DNA of 64,000 bases, taken from contig JAEXAR010000009.1 in NCBI GenBank assembly GCA_023394415.1, forward strand, positions 100,027-164,026, given 5' to 3'. The position numbers were made by a program, and so were the translations under genes. Shown here in pieces: positions 26,301-32,750 of this stretch (position 1 is its first letter; every line of letters starts with the position of its first letter). The stretch is from Bacteroidota bacterium. GTDB taxonomy: Bacteria; Bacteroidota; Bacteroidia; Flavobacteriales; Weeksellaceae. The notes under the pieces were generated by a model. The model did no database searches. It was given only the letters and a program-made list of their open reading frames with translations, and had not been told where the DNA came from.

Positions 26301-29300
26301 ACATTGATCGTGTTGATACTTTCATCTTTCGGAGCCGTAATTTCATATTCTAAAACACCGCCTTTAAATGGTTTTTGAGTGGTAAATGTGTCACCGTTTC
26401 CATTCTGAACAAAAATATTGGCAATCGCATTTGAAATTGCAGAGTACGCATACAATGTGGTTTTTTCGCCACGTTTCAGTTCGGTTTTGTCCTGAAGAAC
26501 TTTCAAATATGGTTTTTGAAGGTCGGTTAAAAAACGTTTATCAAACACTTCAAAACGATGCTCGGTTTTTATGGTGTCTTTTCCTTCGATATTGTAGAGT
26601 TCGAGATGATAGGTTCCTGCGGTCAATTTCCCTAAATCTAGGAGATTGTCATTGGCTACGCCGAATCCTTCGGATTTCTGAGTGGAGGAACGGAACGAAG
26701 AATCTTGAGATTCTTCACTTTGCTTCGCGTCGTTCAGAATGACAGTTTGTTTCACGATTTTTTCAACTTTCCAATTTTCCACCAAATCATTTTTATCAAA
26801 TCGGTCGTGTGGAAATTTTTGGATGAATTCAGATTCGGAAAATTTCGGTAAATCCTGAATTTCTGAAACAAAATTACTTCTGAAAACACGTTTCGGTGCT
26901 TCCAATTTTGATAATTTAACTTGATATGATTTATTTAGATTTTGGTCGTTATAATTTTTGGTTTCAACCTTTATTTTGACGTTTTCATCTGCAAAACGGT
27001 CTTTCAAATCATCGGTTTTGATGTAATGGGAAACTGAAGCGACTTTCACATTTTCGGTTGCCGACTGTGTTTCGCCGTTGATGTCCGTCACAGAAGCATT
27101 AAACTCATAATTATCGACTTGAATTCCGTCTAAAGTTTCATCTTTTTTCAAATCTACTTTGATGGTAAATTCGCCTTTTTCATTGGTTTTTACAGTGCCT
27201 AAAATCGAGTTCTCATTATCGTTTCCGCGCGGATACCACCAAAAATACATCCAACGGATATTTTTCTTTTTGATTTCATAATTCACATTCGCATTGCTCA
27301 ACGGAATTCCGGAGAACGTCATTGCTTTTCCTCGAAGTTCCAGCGTTTGTCCGTACTTGTACTCGCCTTTTACAGGTTCAAAAGTGACTTCAAATTTTGG
27401 GCGTTTGTATTCCTCTACCCTAAAACTTTTATAAGCGGTATTATCCAAATCATCGCCATCCACTTCAAGACTAAATTCTCCATTGAGTTTTCCTTGCGGT
27501 AAAGTGAAACTTCCGTGATAAGAACCAAATTCATTGGTGGTAAACGTTTGCTTTGAAAGTTCTTCGCCATTTGCATCGTTCAGAATAATTTCCTGTTTTT
27601 GTCCGGGAACTACGGTTTCTTTTTCGTTCAGTAATTTTGTAGTAATCACCTTAAAATAAACAATTTGTCCTGGTCTGTAAATCGCTCTGTCAAGATAAAT
27701 TTGCGCCTGAAAACGGGCTTCTTTATTTCCGCTTTCATAGTAATAATCTCTGCCGTAAGAATTGGTAAGATTGTAATTTTTACCCGAAGATTTTACTAAA
27801 TAATAGCGGTAATAATCGTCGTTTAACGATTTTGGAAATACGAAAACACCTTTTCCGTCGGTTTTTCCATTGATTTTTGTGACTTTTTTACCGTTCACAT
27901 ATTCATTGAAAACCAAGTTTTCATTGGTTACACTTTTTCCGTTTTCACGGTTAACCAATTTCATTTGGCTGTTTGCAGGTGCTTTGTTGTCTTTGTTTTC
28001 GAAAATAATTCGTGAATCGGTGACGATGAACCAAAAATCCTGCTGAATTGAATTTTCAACCACGTATTCTGCGACATAAATTCCGGGAGGCAACGCTTTG
28101 ATTTCCAAAGCTGTTTTATAAGTTTTGTAATCTTTAAGATTTTGAACATTGAAATTGTCTTTGCGCACCAACGTTTTCTGCAACGCTGAAAAATAGTTTT
28201 TCTGCCAACGGTTGTTCACATAAATTAAAAATCCTTCCTCATCGTTTTTCACTTCGTAAATGTTTAATGAAAAATCACTGACGTTTTTATGTTGGGCAAC
28301 AAGATGAATCGGAAGATTTGGTTGCGTGTGCGTTTCGTATTTTATCGCAAGTGAAGGAACGGTGATTTGGTTTTCTTTGTTTTTGATGTTTTCCAAAAAT
28401 TTAGATTTTGGATACTCTTTTTTTGCAGTTTCTGCCCAAGTTATGGCTTCTTTATTCTTACCGTCTTTCGTGAGTTCATCCATAATATCATCGATAATCA
28501 TCACTTTATAATCGCCGTTTTCGGCGGATTTGTAAAGCGTTTCGAGTTGCTGCAAACGGTCTTTGCAATTGGTAAAACTACAATAGTAACGCAACTTTTG
28601 ATGCTGAAAATAAAGTTTAGGATTCCCGGAGTTCTTCGCAATCAGTCCATCATAAATTTCGAGGATTTTTGAGTGATTGGCTTTGATTTCGTTGGGTGTG
28701 AAAAGTTGGGTATGTTTCAGAAATTCAATATTTTGAAGCGCATTCCAATCGTAGAGTGTCGGAAAATATTCCAAATCCTGAGTTGCTTCGAAAATTTCTT
28801 TGTATTTCGACATTGAAATGCTTTTCAGAGCCGAATTTTCGCGCTCCATTTTTTCAAAATGAGCCGATAGAAAGTTTTTATAATCAAGTTTGCTCCAAGT
28901 TTCTATTTGCGAAAAATCCTGATTATTAATATTGGTTCTTTGATTGATTTTCCATTGATTGTTTCGGTAATAGTCATTGAAAAACTCACCAAGCAAAACC
29001 TGATACACCAATTTTTCTTCGCCATTCAATTTTTGGTCAAAACTTTCCAATTTTTTGAAAAACTGAGAAGCAGCATCATTTTTAGCGTCGTCTCTGGTTT
29101 GGTTTACAATGCTAAATTCCGCTTTCAGCGAGCGAATAAGTTGTACAGCGTTGTCGTCTTTCATAGCCTGATTTTGGATTTGTAAAATAATCGGGAGGTT
29201 GGATTTGTAAAGTCCCTTGTTGTAATTTTCTGCGACTTTTTTCCATTGGTCGTCATAGTATTTCTGGGCAAAACTTGCTGAAAATGCAAATGAAAAAAGG

Positions 29301-29332
29301 AAAAACAGAATAATTTTTTTGAATGGATTCAT
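23387..29332 (-). CDS. Giant alpha-2-macroglobulin family protein
   Basis: A roughly 1,981-residue secreted protein with a signal peptide (ending FSASFAQ). MG-type beta domains are evident: the MG2-like DRAIYRPGQIVYFKVI (about residue 555), FEVTFEPVKGEYKYG, and the A2M core PVRQNLNETAFFYPNL...TDKDGNVNFEFTSPEALTQWKL (about 1205-1245). The later helical domain has LQNQDGGFSWYPG. The thioester CGEQ is absent, as in YfaS-like members, so substrate trapping would be conformational only. Two odd segments stand out: a translated intergenic repeat (about residues 863-893) and a SusC-plug-like EEVVVTALGMKREKA (about 1175-1190). The start is the ATG at 29332, two codons inside the longest frame. No pbpC neighbour is present. 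Confidence 0.9.
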   Translation of the reverse strand: MNPFKKIILFFLFSFAFSASFAQKYYDDQWKKVAENYNKGLYKSNLPIILQIQNQAMKDDNAVQLIRSLKAEFSIVNQTRDDAKNDAASQFFKKLESFDQKLNGEEKLVYQVLLGEFFNDYYRNNQWKINQRTNINNQDFSQIETWSKLDYKNFLSAHFEKMERENSALKSISMSKYKEIFEATQDLEYFPTLYDWNALQNIEFLKHTQLFTPNEIKANHSKILEIYDGLIAKNSGNPKLYFQHQKLRYYCSFTNCKDRLQQLETLYKSAENGDYKVMIIDDIMDELTKDGKNKEAITWAETAKKEYPKSKFLENIKNKENQITVPSLAIKYETHTQPNLPIHLVAQHKNVSDFSLNIYEVKNDEEGFLIYVNNRWQKNYFSALQKTLVRKDNFNVQNLKDYKTYKTALEIKALPPGIYVAEYVVENSIQQDFWFIVTDSRIIFENKDNKAPANSQMKLVNRENGKSVTNENLVFNEYVNGKKVTKINGKTDGKGVFVFPKSLNDDYYRYYLVKSSGKNYNLTNSYGRDYYYESGNKEARFQAQIYLDRAIYRPGQIVYFKVITTKLLNEKETVVPGQKQEIILNDANGEELSKQTFTTNEFGSYHGSFTLPQGKLNGEFSLEVDGDDLDNTAYKSFRVEEYKRPKFEVTFEPVKGEYKYGQTLELRGKAMTFSGIPLSNANVNYEIKKKNIRWMYFWWYPRGNDNENSILGTVKTNEKGEFTIKVDLKKDETLDGIQVDNYEFNASVTDINGETQSATENVKVASVSHYIKTDDLKDRFADENVKIKVETKNYNDQNLNKSYQVKLSKLEAPKRVFRSNFVSEIQDLPKFSESEFIQKFPHDRFDKNDLVENWKVEKIVKQTVILNDAKQSEESQDSSFRSSTQKSEGFGVANDNLLDLGKLTAGTYHLELYNIEGKDTIKTEHRFEVFDKRFLTDLQKPYLKVLQDKTELKRGEKTTLYAYSAISNAIANIFVQNGNGDTFTTQKPFKGGVLEYEITAPKDESINTINVQIQVVAFNDVQTKHVNFKIQSDKKPLRIETVTFRDKLQPNSKEKWTVKILGDDKEKIQAEVLANMYDMSLDQFAANSYNWQPMFYRRFLQSNYDINEGLEQINYSKRFKYFNGKYIQVPQFNWFDGGIYGARGLINQEGLKTAAYSPPPVAVLSEVARDAAATTDSAKVEEVVVTALGMKREKAITAGNSSEKEDLEKIPVRQNLNETAFFYPNLMTDKDGNVNFEFTSPEALTQWKLMFLAHTKDARAALLEKEVITQKEFSVNPNYPRFLREGDEINLQTKLSSLVAKALNGSATLQILDAMTNEDISTKFGLNNAIQNFNLVENGNSVANWKLKVPINVSSIILRIVAKAGEFSDGEQKAIAILPNRMLVTDAVPIFVKEGQTKTFTIENLIKNTSTTATNVANTLELTTNPIWEIMFALPSLKDDQNLSADVQFNKWFADVLASEIFKANPRMKTVFDEYQSRGLLTSNLEKNQELKQLLLDETPWVLESKNETEQMQKLARIFDANTMRMSINQDWEDLKKLQNQDGGFSWYPGYPSSYYTSLYILKNLGRINEWLKGDLKDYQSGEQKEMVRKLVNFLDAEVHKYWDIDKERIWNNYVLDFLDSRHYWEKEFPLKGKGATLKSLVIKKAPTAKITDFTFFGLHRAALLFDAYKLTNLSKKLMTYLKETSTNTETQGVYWKQNLNDWGWYSSKTVNHAGALEAFNKLTPTDVRMIEEMKIWLITQKEVSSWDTSRSTAEVIYTILNSGKSWTTVESDKATIVWGGKPLENPDTKATGYIKTAVKSENIDKKLGTVTVTKPGAGIVQGGLFWQYYEDLDKIKSSETYISITKELYKKVKTENGEILQSITAQTPLKVGDKVTVRMILNTDRNMEFIHLKDMRAAGFEPLDVLSGYQWKNNLGYYQSTKDASTNFYIEYMPKGKYVFEYDVICNASGTFSNGISTLQNYYAPQMNAHTKGTRVTISE
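26655..26744 (-). repeat. Intergenic-type repeat translated inside the macroglobulin gene
   Basis: Read on the reverse strand the DNA runs TGTCATTCTGAACGACGCG ... AAGTGAAGAATCT ... AGATTCTTC ... CCGAAGGATTCGGCG, with a near-perfect palindrome GAAGAATCT/AGATTCTTC (26697-26716). This is the same kind of sequence as the inverted repeat at 17966-18041. It is about 90 nt, keeps the frame, and encodes VILNDAKQSEESQDSSF and what follows, hydrophilic and unlike its surroundings. Confidence 0.7.
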
Positions 29333-29410
29333 AACCAATAGTATTTGCAGAAGTGTAAACTTCCGAGTTCTTATTATTTATATTCGAAAAACCGGCAAAA
29401 GTTAAATCCC

Positions 29411-29418
29411 TAAATTTG
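29411..29418 (+). promoter_or_regulatory. -7 element of the UbiA-like gene
   Basis: TAAATTTG is an exact TAnnTTTG match, 6 nt (CGCAGA) before the ATG at 29425; a leaderless or nearly leaderless transcript is expected. Confidence 0.55.
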
Positions 29419-29424
29419 CGCAGA

Positions 29425-30183
29425 ATGAATTCTCTAAATTTACTAAAAAAATACGTTGTTGACAGCCAAATTTTTGTTTCGTTGACCGGAACTTTGTTCG
29501 CTGTATTTTTTATGTTGGAACAAAATGCGTTCCGTTGGCCGACGGTTTTTCTTATATTCATCACGTATTTCAGTGGTTATCTCTATACAAAATACCAAAA
29601 TCAGAGAAAAATATTCACTAAAATATTGATTGTAAACGCATTGAGTTTTGTTATTTGTTCCATATTAATTTTTCTTAATCATAACGAAATCCGGCTTTTA
29701 AAATGGCTTATCATCGTGGTTTTGGGTTTGTTTTACAATTCTTTTTTTCTGGAACGGTTTATTCGTAAAATTCCTTTATTGAAAGTATTTTATGTGGGTT
29801 TGGTTTGGTCTTTAGTGAATGCTTGGCTCTTTTTGCCGACTTTCAATTTGGTACTCTTTTCAATCAGTTTCTTGTTTGTAACGGCATTGGTTTTACCGTT
29901 TGATATTCGGGATATGAATGATGATGAGATTGTTACTTTTCCAAAATTAATTGGTATTCAGAATACGAAATTTATGGCTAATACATTGATTTTTATTAGT
30001 TTAATTATCGGAAGTTTCTATTTAAAACCTGATTTTGAGTTGGCGTTTTGTCTCACTTCTGTCGTGTGTTTCATTTTCATTTATTTTTCAGAAAATGGAA
30101 ATTCTGATGCTTACTTTTCTGTTGGTGTAGAATTGTGTGCAGCGCTGCCGTTTTTATTTTTGATTTTATTAAAATCAATTTAA
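29425..30183 (+). CDS. UbiA-like prenyltransferase-type membrane protein
   Basis: A 252-residue integral membrane protein with about eight hydrophobic helices. LPFDIRDMNDDE at about residue 160 matches the second Asp-rich motif of the UbiA superfamily (D-x-x-D). The first motif (NDxxDxxxD) is not preserved; the corresponding loop reads YLYTKYQNQRK. It may therefore be a divergent or inactive homologue, and no substrate is proposed. The longest frame begins with TTG at 29416, but that codon lies inside the promoter element; the ATG at 29425 is preferred. Confidence 0.65.
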   Translation: MNSLNLLKKYVVDSQIFVSLTGTLFAVFFMLEQNAFRWPTVFLIFITYFSGYLYTKYQNQRKIFTKILIVNALSFVICSILIFLNHNEIRLLKWLIIVVLGLFYNSFFLERFIRKIPLLKVFYVGLVWSLVNAWLFLPTFNLVLFSISFLFVTALVLPFDIRDMNDDEIVTFPKLIGIQNTKFMANTLIFISLIIGSFYLKPDFELAFCLTSVVCFIFIYFSENGNSDAYFSVGVELCAALPFLFLILLKSI

Positions 30184-30212
30184 AAATTTTATCTTTACTT
30201 AAAATTCAGAAT

Positions 30213-30527
30213 ATGGAAAATTTCGAGTTTCTTAAAAATAAATTAATCAGAGCAATCAACGAAAGTTCTGACAGAGATTTGATTTTCAAACTTTGGGAAA
30301 TGCTCAGTTCTGAAGAAAAAAACGTGGTTTCAGAACCACAATCTGTTTATGAAAGCGATAAACCGATGACCGATGAAGAGGTAGAAGAATATTTTAAAGA
30401 AGAGGAAATGAAATTGCATCCCGTTTACATAAAAATGATTGAACGTGGATTGGAAGATGTAAGAAATGGACGTGTGATTGATAACGATGATGTTGAAAAA
30501 TATTTTGACAAATGGCTAAAAAATTGA
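30213..30527 (+). CDS. Antitoxin of a type II toxin-antitoxin pair
   Basis: A 104-residue acidic protein that overlaps a RelE/ParE-type toxin gene by 16 nt, the usual layout of such modules. The N-terminal half is helical (FEFLKNKLIRAIN) and the acidic middle (TDEEVEEYFKEEEM) precedes ERGLEDVRNGRVIDNDDVEKYF, a tail seen in RelB-like partners, which would bind the toxin. The ATG at 30213 is chosen over an upstream in-frame ATG because the extra 26 residues are hydrophobic and come from the UbiA-like gene's end. Confidence 0.65.
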   Translation: MENFEFLKNKLIRAINESSDRDLIFKLWEMLSSEEKNVVSEPQSVYESDKPMTDEEVEEYFKEEEMKLHPVYIKMIERGLEDVRNGRVIDNDDVEKYFDKWLKN

Positions 30528-30817
30528 AATGGACTGTTTTTGCAAAAGAGCAACGGAAAGAAATACTTCAATTTTGGATTAGTAAAAAAAAATTAAAGAC
30601 CTATTCAAAAAAGCTCAATGACCTTTTTAATCAAATAGGTTTGCTTATTTTAGACCATCCTGAAATTGGCATTAGATTGTCCAGAACCGAATGCAGAAGA
30701 AGATTAGTTCGTGATTACTATATTGTTTACAAAGTTTCAGAAAATACAATTGAAATCATAAGTATTTGGGATACAATACAAAACCCTGATAAACTCAATG
30801 AAATTTTATACTTATGA
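30512..30817 (+). CDS. RelE/ParE-family toxin
   Basis: A 101-residue basic protein of the RelE/ParE fold: WTVFAKEQRKEILQFWI (first strand and helix), then the LSRTECRRRLVRDYYIVYKV core, and IEIISIWDTIQNP at the end. This is the order of a compact ParE/RelE toxin. Members either cut mRNA on the ribosome or inhibit gyrase; the sequence does not decide which. The gene overlaps the antitoxin gene by 16 nt and its stop overlaps the recF start by 4 nt (ATGA), so toxin and RecF would be made from one message. Confidence 0.8.
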   Translation: MAKKLKWTVFAKEQRKEILQFWISKKKLKTYSKKLNDLFNQIGLLILDHPEIGIRLSRTECRRRLVRDYYIVYKVSENTIEIISIWDTIQNPDKLNEILYL

Positions 30818-31893
30818 TTGTCCGAAAACTTTCCCTTATCAATTTTAAAAACCATCCCGAAAAGTCCTTTGACTTTTCCCCTCAAATCAATTGTTTTGTG
30901 GGAAATAACGGTGTTGGAAAAACCAATATTTTGGATGCTTTGCATTATCTTTCGGTTGGAAAAAGTTTTTTGGGGAATTCCGATTTAAACAACATTCTTT
31001 TCGATGCTGATTTCTTCGCTTTGGAATCTGAAATTTTTGATTTGGAAAAAGACAATATCATCAAAATTCAGCAACCGAAAGACCAGAAAAAAACCATCAA
31101 AAAAAACGATAAAACGTATGAACGACTTTCCGACCACATCGGATTTTTGCCAAGCGTGATGATTTCGCCGTACGATTCCAACTTGATTTCTGACTCTGGA
31201 GAAAGCCGACGACGTTTTTTAGATGCAATGATTTCGCAGACGGATTCGGAATATCTTTTTAATTTAATTCAGTATCAAAAAACGCTGAAGCAACGTAATG
31301 CTTTGCTGAAATATTTCCAAAAAAACAGAACTTTTGAAGCCGATTCTTTAGAAATTTATGACCAACCTTTAATTAAATTCGGAAAAGAAATTTTTGAAAA
31401 AAGACGGGAATTTGTAGTAAAACTGAATCCTGTGGTGCAGGAATTTTACAATATCATATCCGGAGGAAAAGAAACAGTAACAGTTACTTACGATTCCGAC
31501 TTATCAGAATCTGCTATGGAACATCTGCTGAAAGACAACCTGGAACGTGACCGAATGCTGACATACACTTCCGCCGGAATTCACAAAGATGATTTACGGT
31601 TTGAAATGAATGGTAATCTTTTGAAAAAAACCGGAAGTCAGGGACAGCAAAAATCGTTTTTAATTTCATTGAAATTGGCTCAAATCAAAAGAATTAAAGA
31701 ATTGACAGGCAAAAATCCTATTCTTTTATTAGATGATATTTTTGATAAATTAGATGATACGAGAGTTTCTCAATTGATTGAACTTGTAAACAAAGAGAAT
31801 TTTGGTCAGATTTTTATTACCGATACTCATCGCGAAAGAACAGAAAGCGTGGTGAAAAGGATTAATGAGGAATCGAAAATTTTTGAGATTTGA
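30814..31893 (+). CDS. recF: DNA replication and repair protein RecF
   Basis: SMC-like ATPase that helps load RecA at single-strand gaps. The 359 residues show Walker A GNNGVGKT (30-37), the signature GSQGQQKS and Walker B ILLLDDIFDKLD, with the D-loop and THRE following. The start is the ATG overlapping the toxin's stop by 4 nt; the N-terminus IVRKLSLINFKNH is the expected beta strand and loop. Downstream lie the four-helix-bundle gene and then dciA. Confidence 0.96.
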   Translation: MIVRKLSLINFKNHPEKSFDFSPQINCFVGNNGVGKTNILDALHYLSVGKSFLGNSDLNNILFDADFFALESEIFDLEKDNIIKIQQPKDQKKTIKKNDKTYERLSDHIGFLPSVMISPYDSNLISDSGESRRRFLDAMISQTDSEYLFNLIQYQKTLKQRNALLKYFQKNRTFEADSLEIYDQPLIKFGKEIFEKRREFVVKLNPVVQEFYNIISGGKETVTVTYDSDLSESAMEHLLKDNLERDRMLTYTSAGIHKDDLRFEMNGNLLKKTGSQGQQKSFLISLKLAQIKRIKELTGKNPILLLDDIFDKLDDTRVSQLIELVNKENFGQIFITDTHRERTESVVKRINEESKIFEI

Positions 31894-31947
31894 TTCGAGG
31901 TACGAGGTTCGAGTTACGGGATACGGGTTACGAGATTTGAGATGGTT
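31890..31947 (+). repeat. TTCGAG/TACGAG repeat, left arm
   Basis: Tandem degenerate units such as TTCGAGGTACGAGG, TTCGAGTTACGGGATACGG and GTTACGAGATTTGAG follow recF. The part from 31907 to 31937 pairs with the reverse complement of the right arm (32394-32459) with about five mismatches in 31 nt, so the two flank the four-helix-bundle gene as inverted repeats. Confidence 0.65.
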
Positions 31948-31982
31948 TTGGTATTTAGATTTTAAATTTAATAGTTCTTAAG

Positions 31983-32369
31983 ATGAGTTATAGGAATTTG
32001 GATATTTATAAAATAAGTTTTGAGTTATTTATTAAAACTCACAAATTCAGTTTTTTATTACCAAAATATGAACTCTTTGAGTTGGGAAGTCAGTTGATAC
32101 GTTCGTCTGATTCGGTTGTTTCCAATATTGTTGAAGGCTATGGCAGAAGTTATTATAAAAAGGAATATGAGCGTTTTCTAATCTTTTGTCACGGCAGTTG
32201 CGATGAAACCATTAATCATTTAGAAAAAATCATTCGATTATATCCCGATTTAAATCCTACTTTTGAGGAACTTCTTAGAGAATACAATCTTCTTGGTGGA
32301 AAAATCAACAACTATTTAAAATGGGTTCGGGAAAATTGGAATAAAGGAAGAGATAACCTAGAAAAATAA
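31983..32369 (+). CDS. Four-helix-bundle protein (S23/IVS type)
   Basis: A 128-residue helical protein of the family first known from intervening sequences in 23S rRNA genes, related in fold to the Avd protein of diversity-generating retroelements. Typical motifs are YRNLDIYK, LGSQLIRSSDSVVSNIVEGYGR and ERFLIFCHGSCDE(T)INHL. There is no rRNA here: the gene sits between recF and dciA, flanked on both sides by inverted TTCGAG-type repeats. Function is unknown; a pentameric nucleic-acid-binding bundle is known for homologues. Confidence 0.85.
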   Translation: MSYRNLDIYKISFELFIKTHKFSFLLPKYELFELGSQLIRSSDSVVSNIVEGYGRSYYKKEYERFLIFCHGSCDETINHLEKIIRLYPDLNPTFEELLREYNLLGGKINNYLKWVRENWNKGRDNLEK

Positions 32370-32393
32370 AAAAAATTTAGTTTCACTTATTTT

Positions 32394-32459
32394 AGAATCT
32401 CGAAACCCATATCCCGTAACTCGTATCTCGAAACCCGTATCTCGAAACTCGTATCTCAA
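32394..32459 (+). repeat. TTCGAG/TACGAG repeat, right arm
   Basis: Units AATCTCGAAACCCATATC, CCGTAACTCGTATCTCG, AAACCCGTATCTCG and AAACTCGTATCTC run up to the dciA start codon. This is the inverted counterpart of 31890-31947. Confidence 0.65.
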
Positions 32460-32750
32460 ATGAAGAAAAAAAGAGAATTTCAATCATCCGAACTCGTAAA
32501 ATCGTTTGCGAGAATTTATGGTTTTGAAGATAAACTGTTGGCGTTTGAAGTAAAAGATTATCTCCAAGATTATTTGGATGAAAAAATGTTCGAAGAAATA
32601 GAAAGCGTGAATTTGAAAGATAAAACACTTTACATCAGAATCTATTCGCCACTTCTGAAAAATGATTTTCGTCTCAAAAAAAGTTTCTTTTTAAGGAAAT
32701 TTCAGGAAAAATTCGGGGAAGATAAAATTAATGATCTCCAGATTTTGTAG
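32460..32750 (+). CDS. dciA: DciA-like DUF721 protein
   Basis: A 96-residue protein of the DUF721 family, whose members (DciA) are the ancestral loaders of the DnaB replicative helicase. The family's compact alpha/beta core is visible in LYIRIYSPLLKNDFRLKKSFFLRKFQEKFG. It lies downstream of recF, as in many bacteria, but here a repeat-flanked gene separates the two. The symbol rests on family membership and context. It overlaps the convergent Gcr-type gene by 23 nt at the 3' ends. Confidence 0.7.
   Translation: MKKKREFQSSELVKSFARIYGFEDKLLAFEVKDYLQDYLDEKMFEEIESVNLKDKTLYIRIYSPLLKNDFRLKKSFFLRKFQEKFGEDKINDLQIL

Noticed and set aside
31983..32369. Evidence of a 23S rRNA gene around the IVS-type protein
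   Set aside because: Flanks are recF and dciA and show no rRNA sequence.
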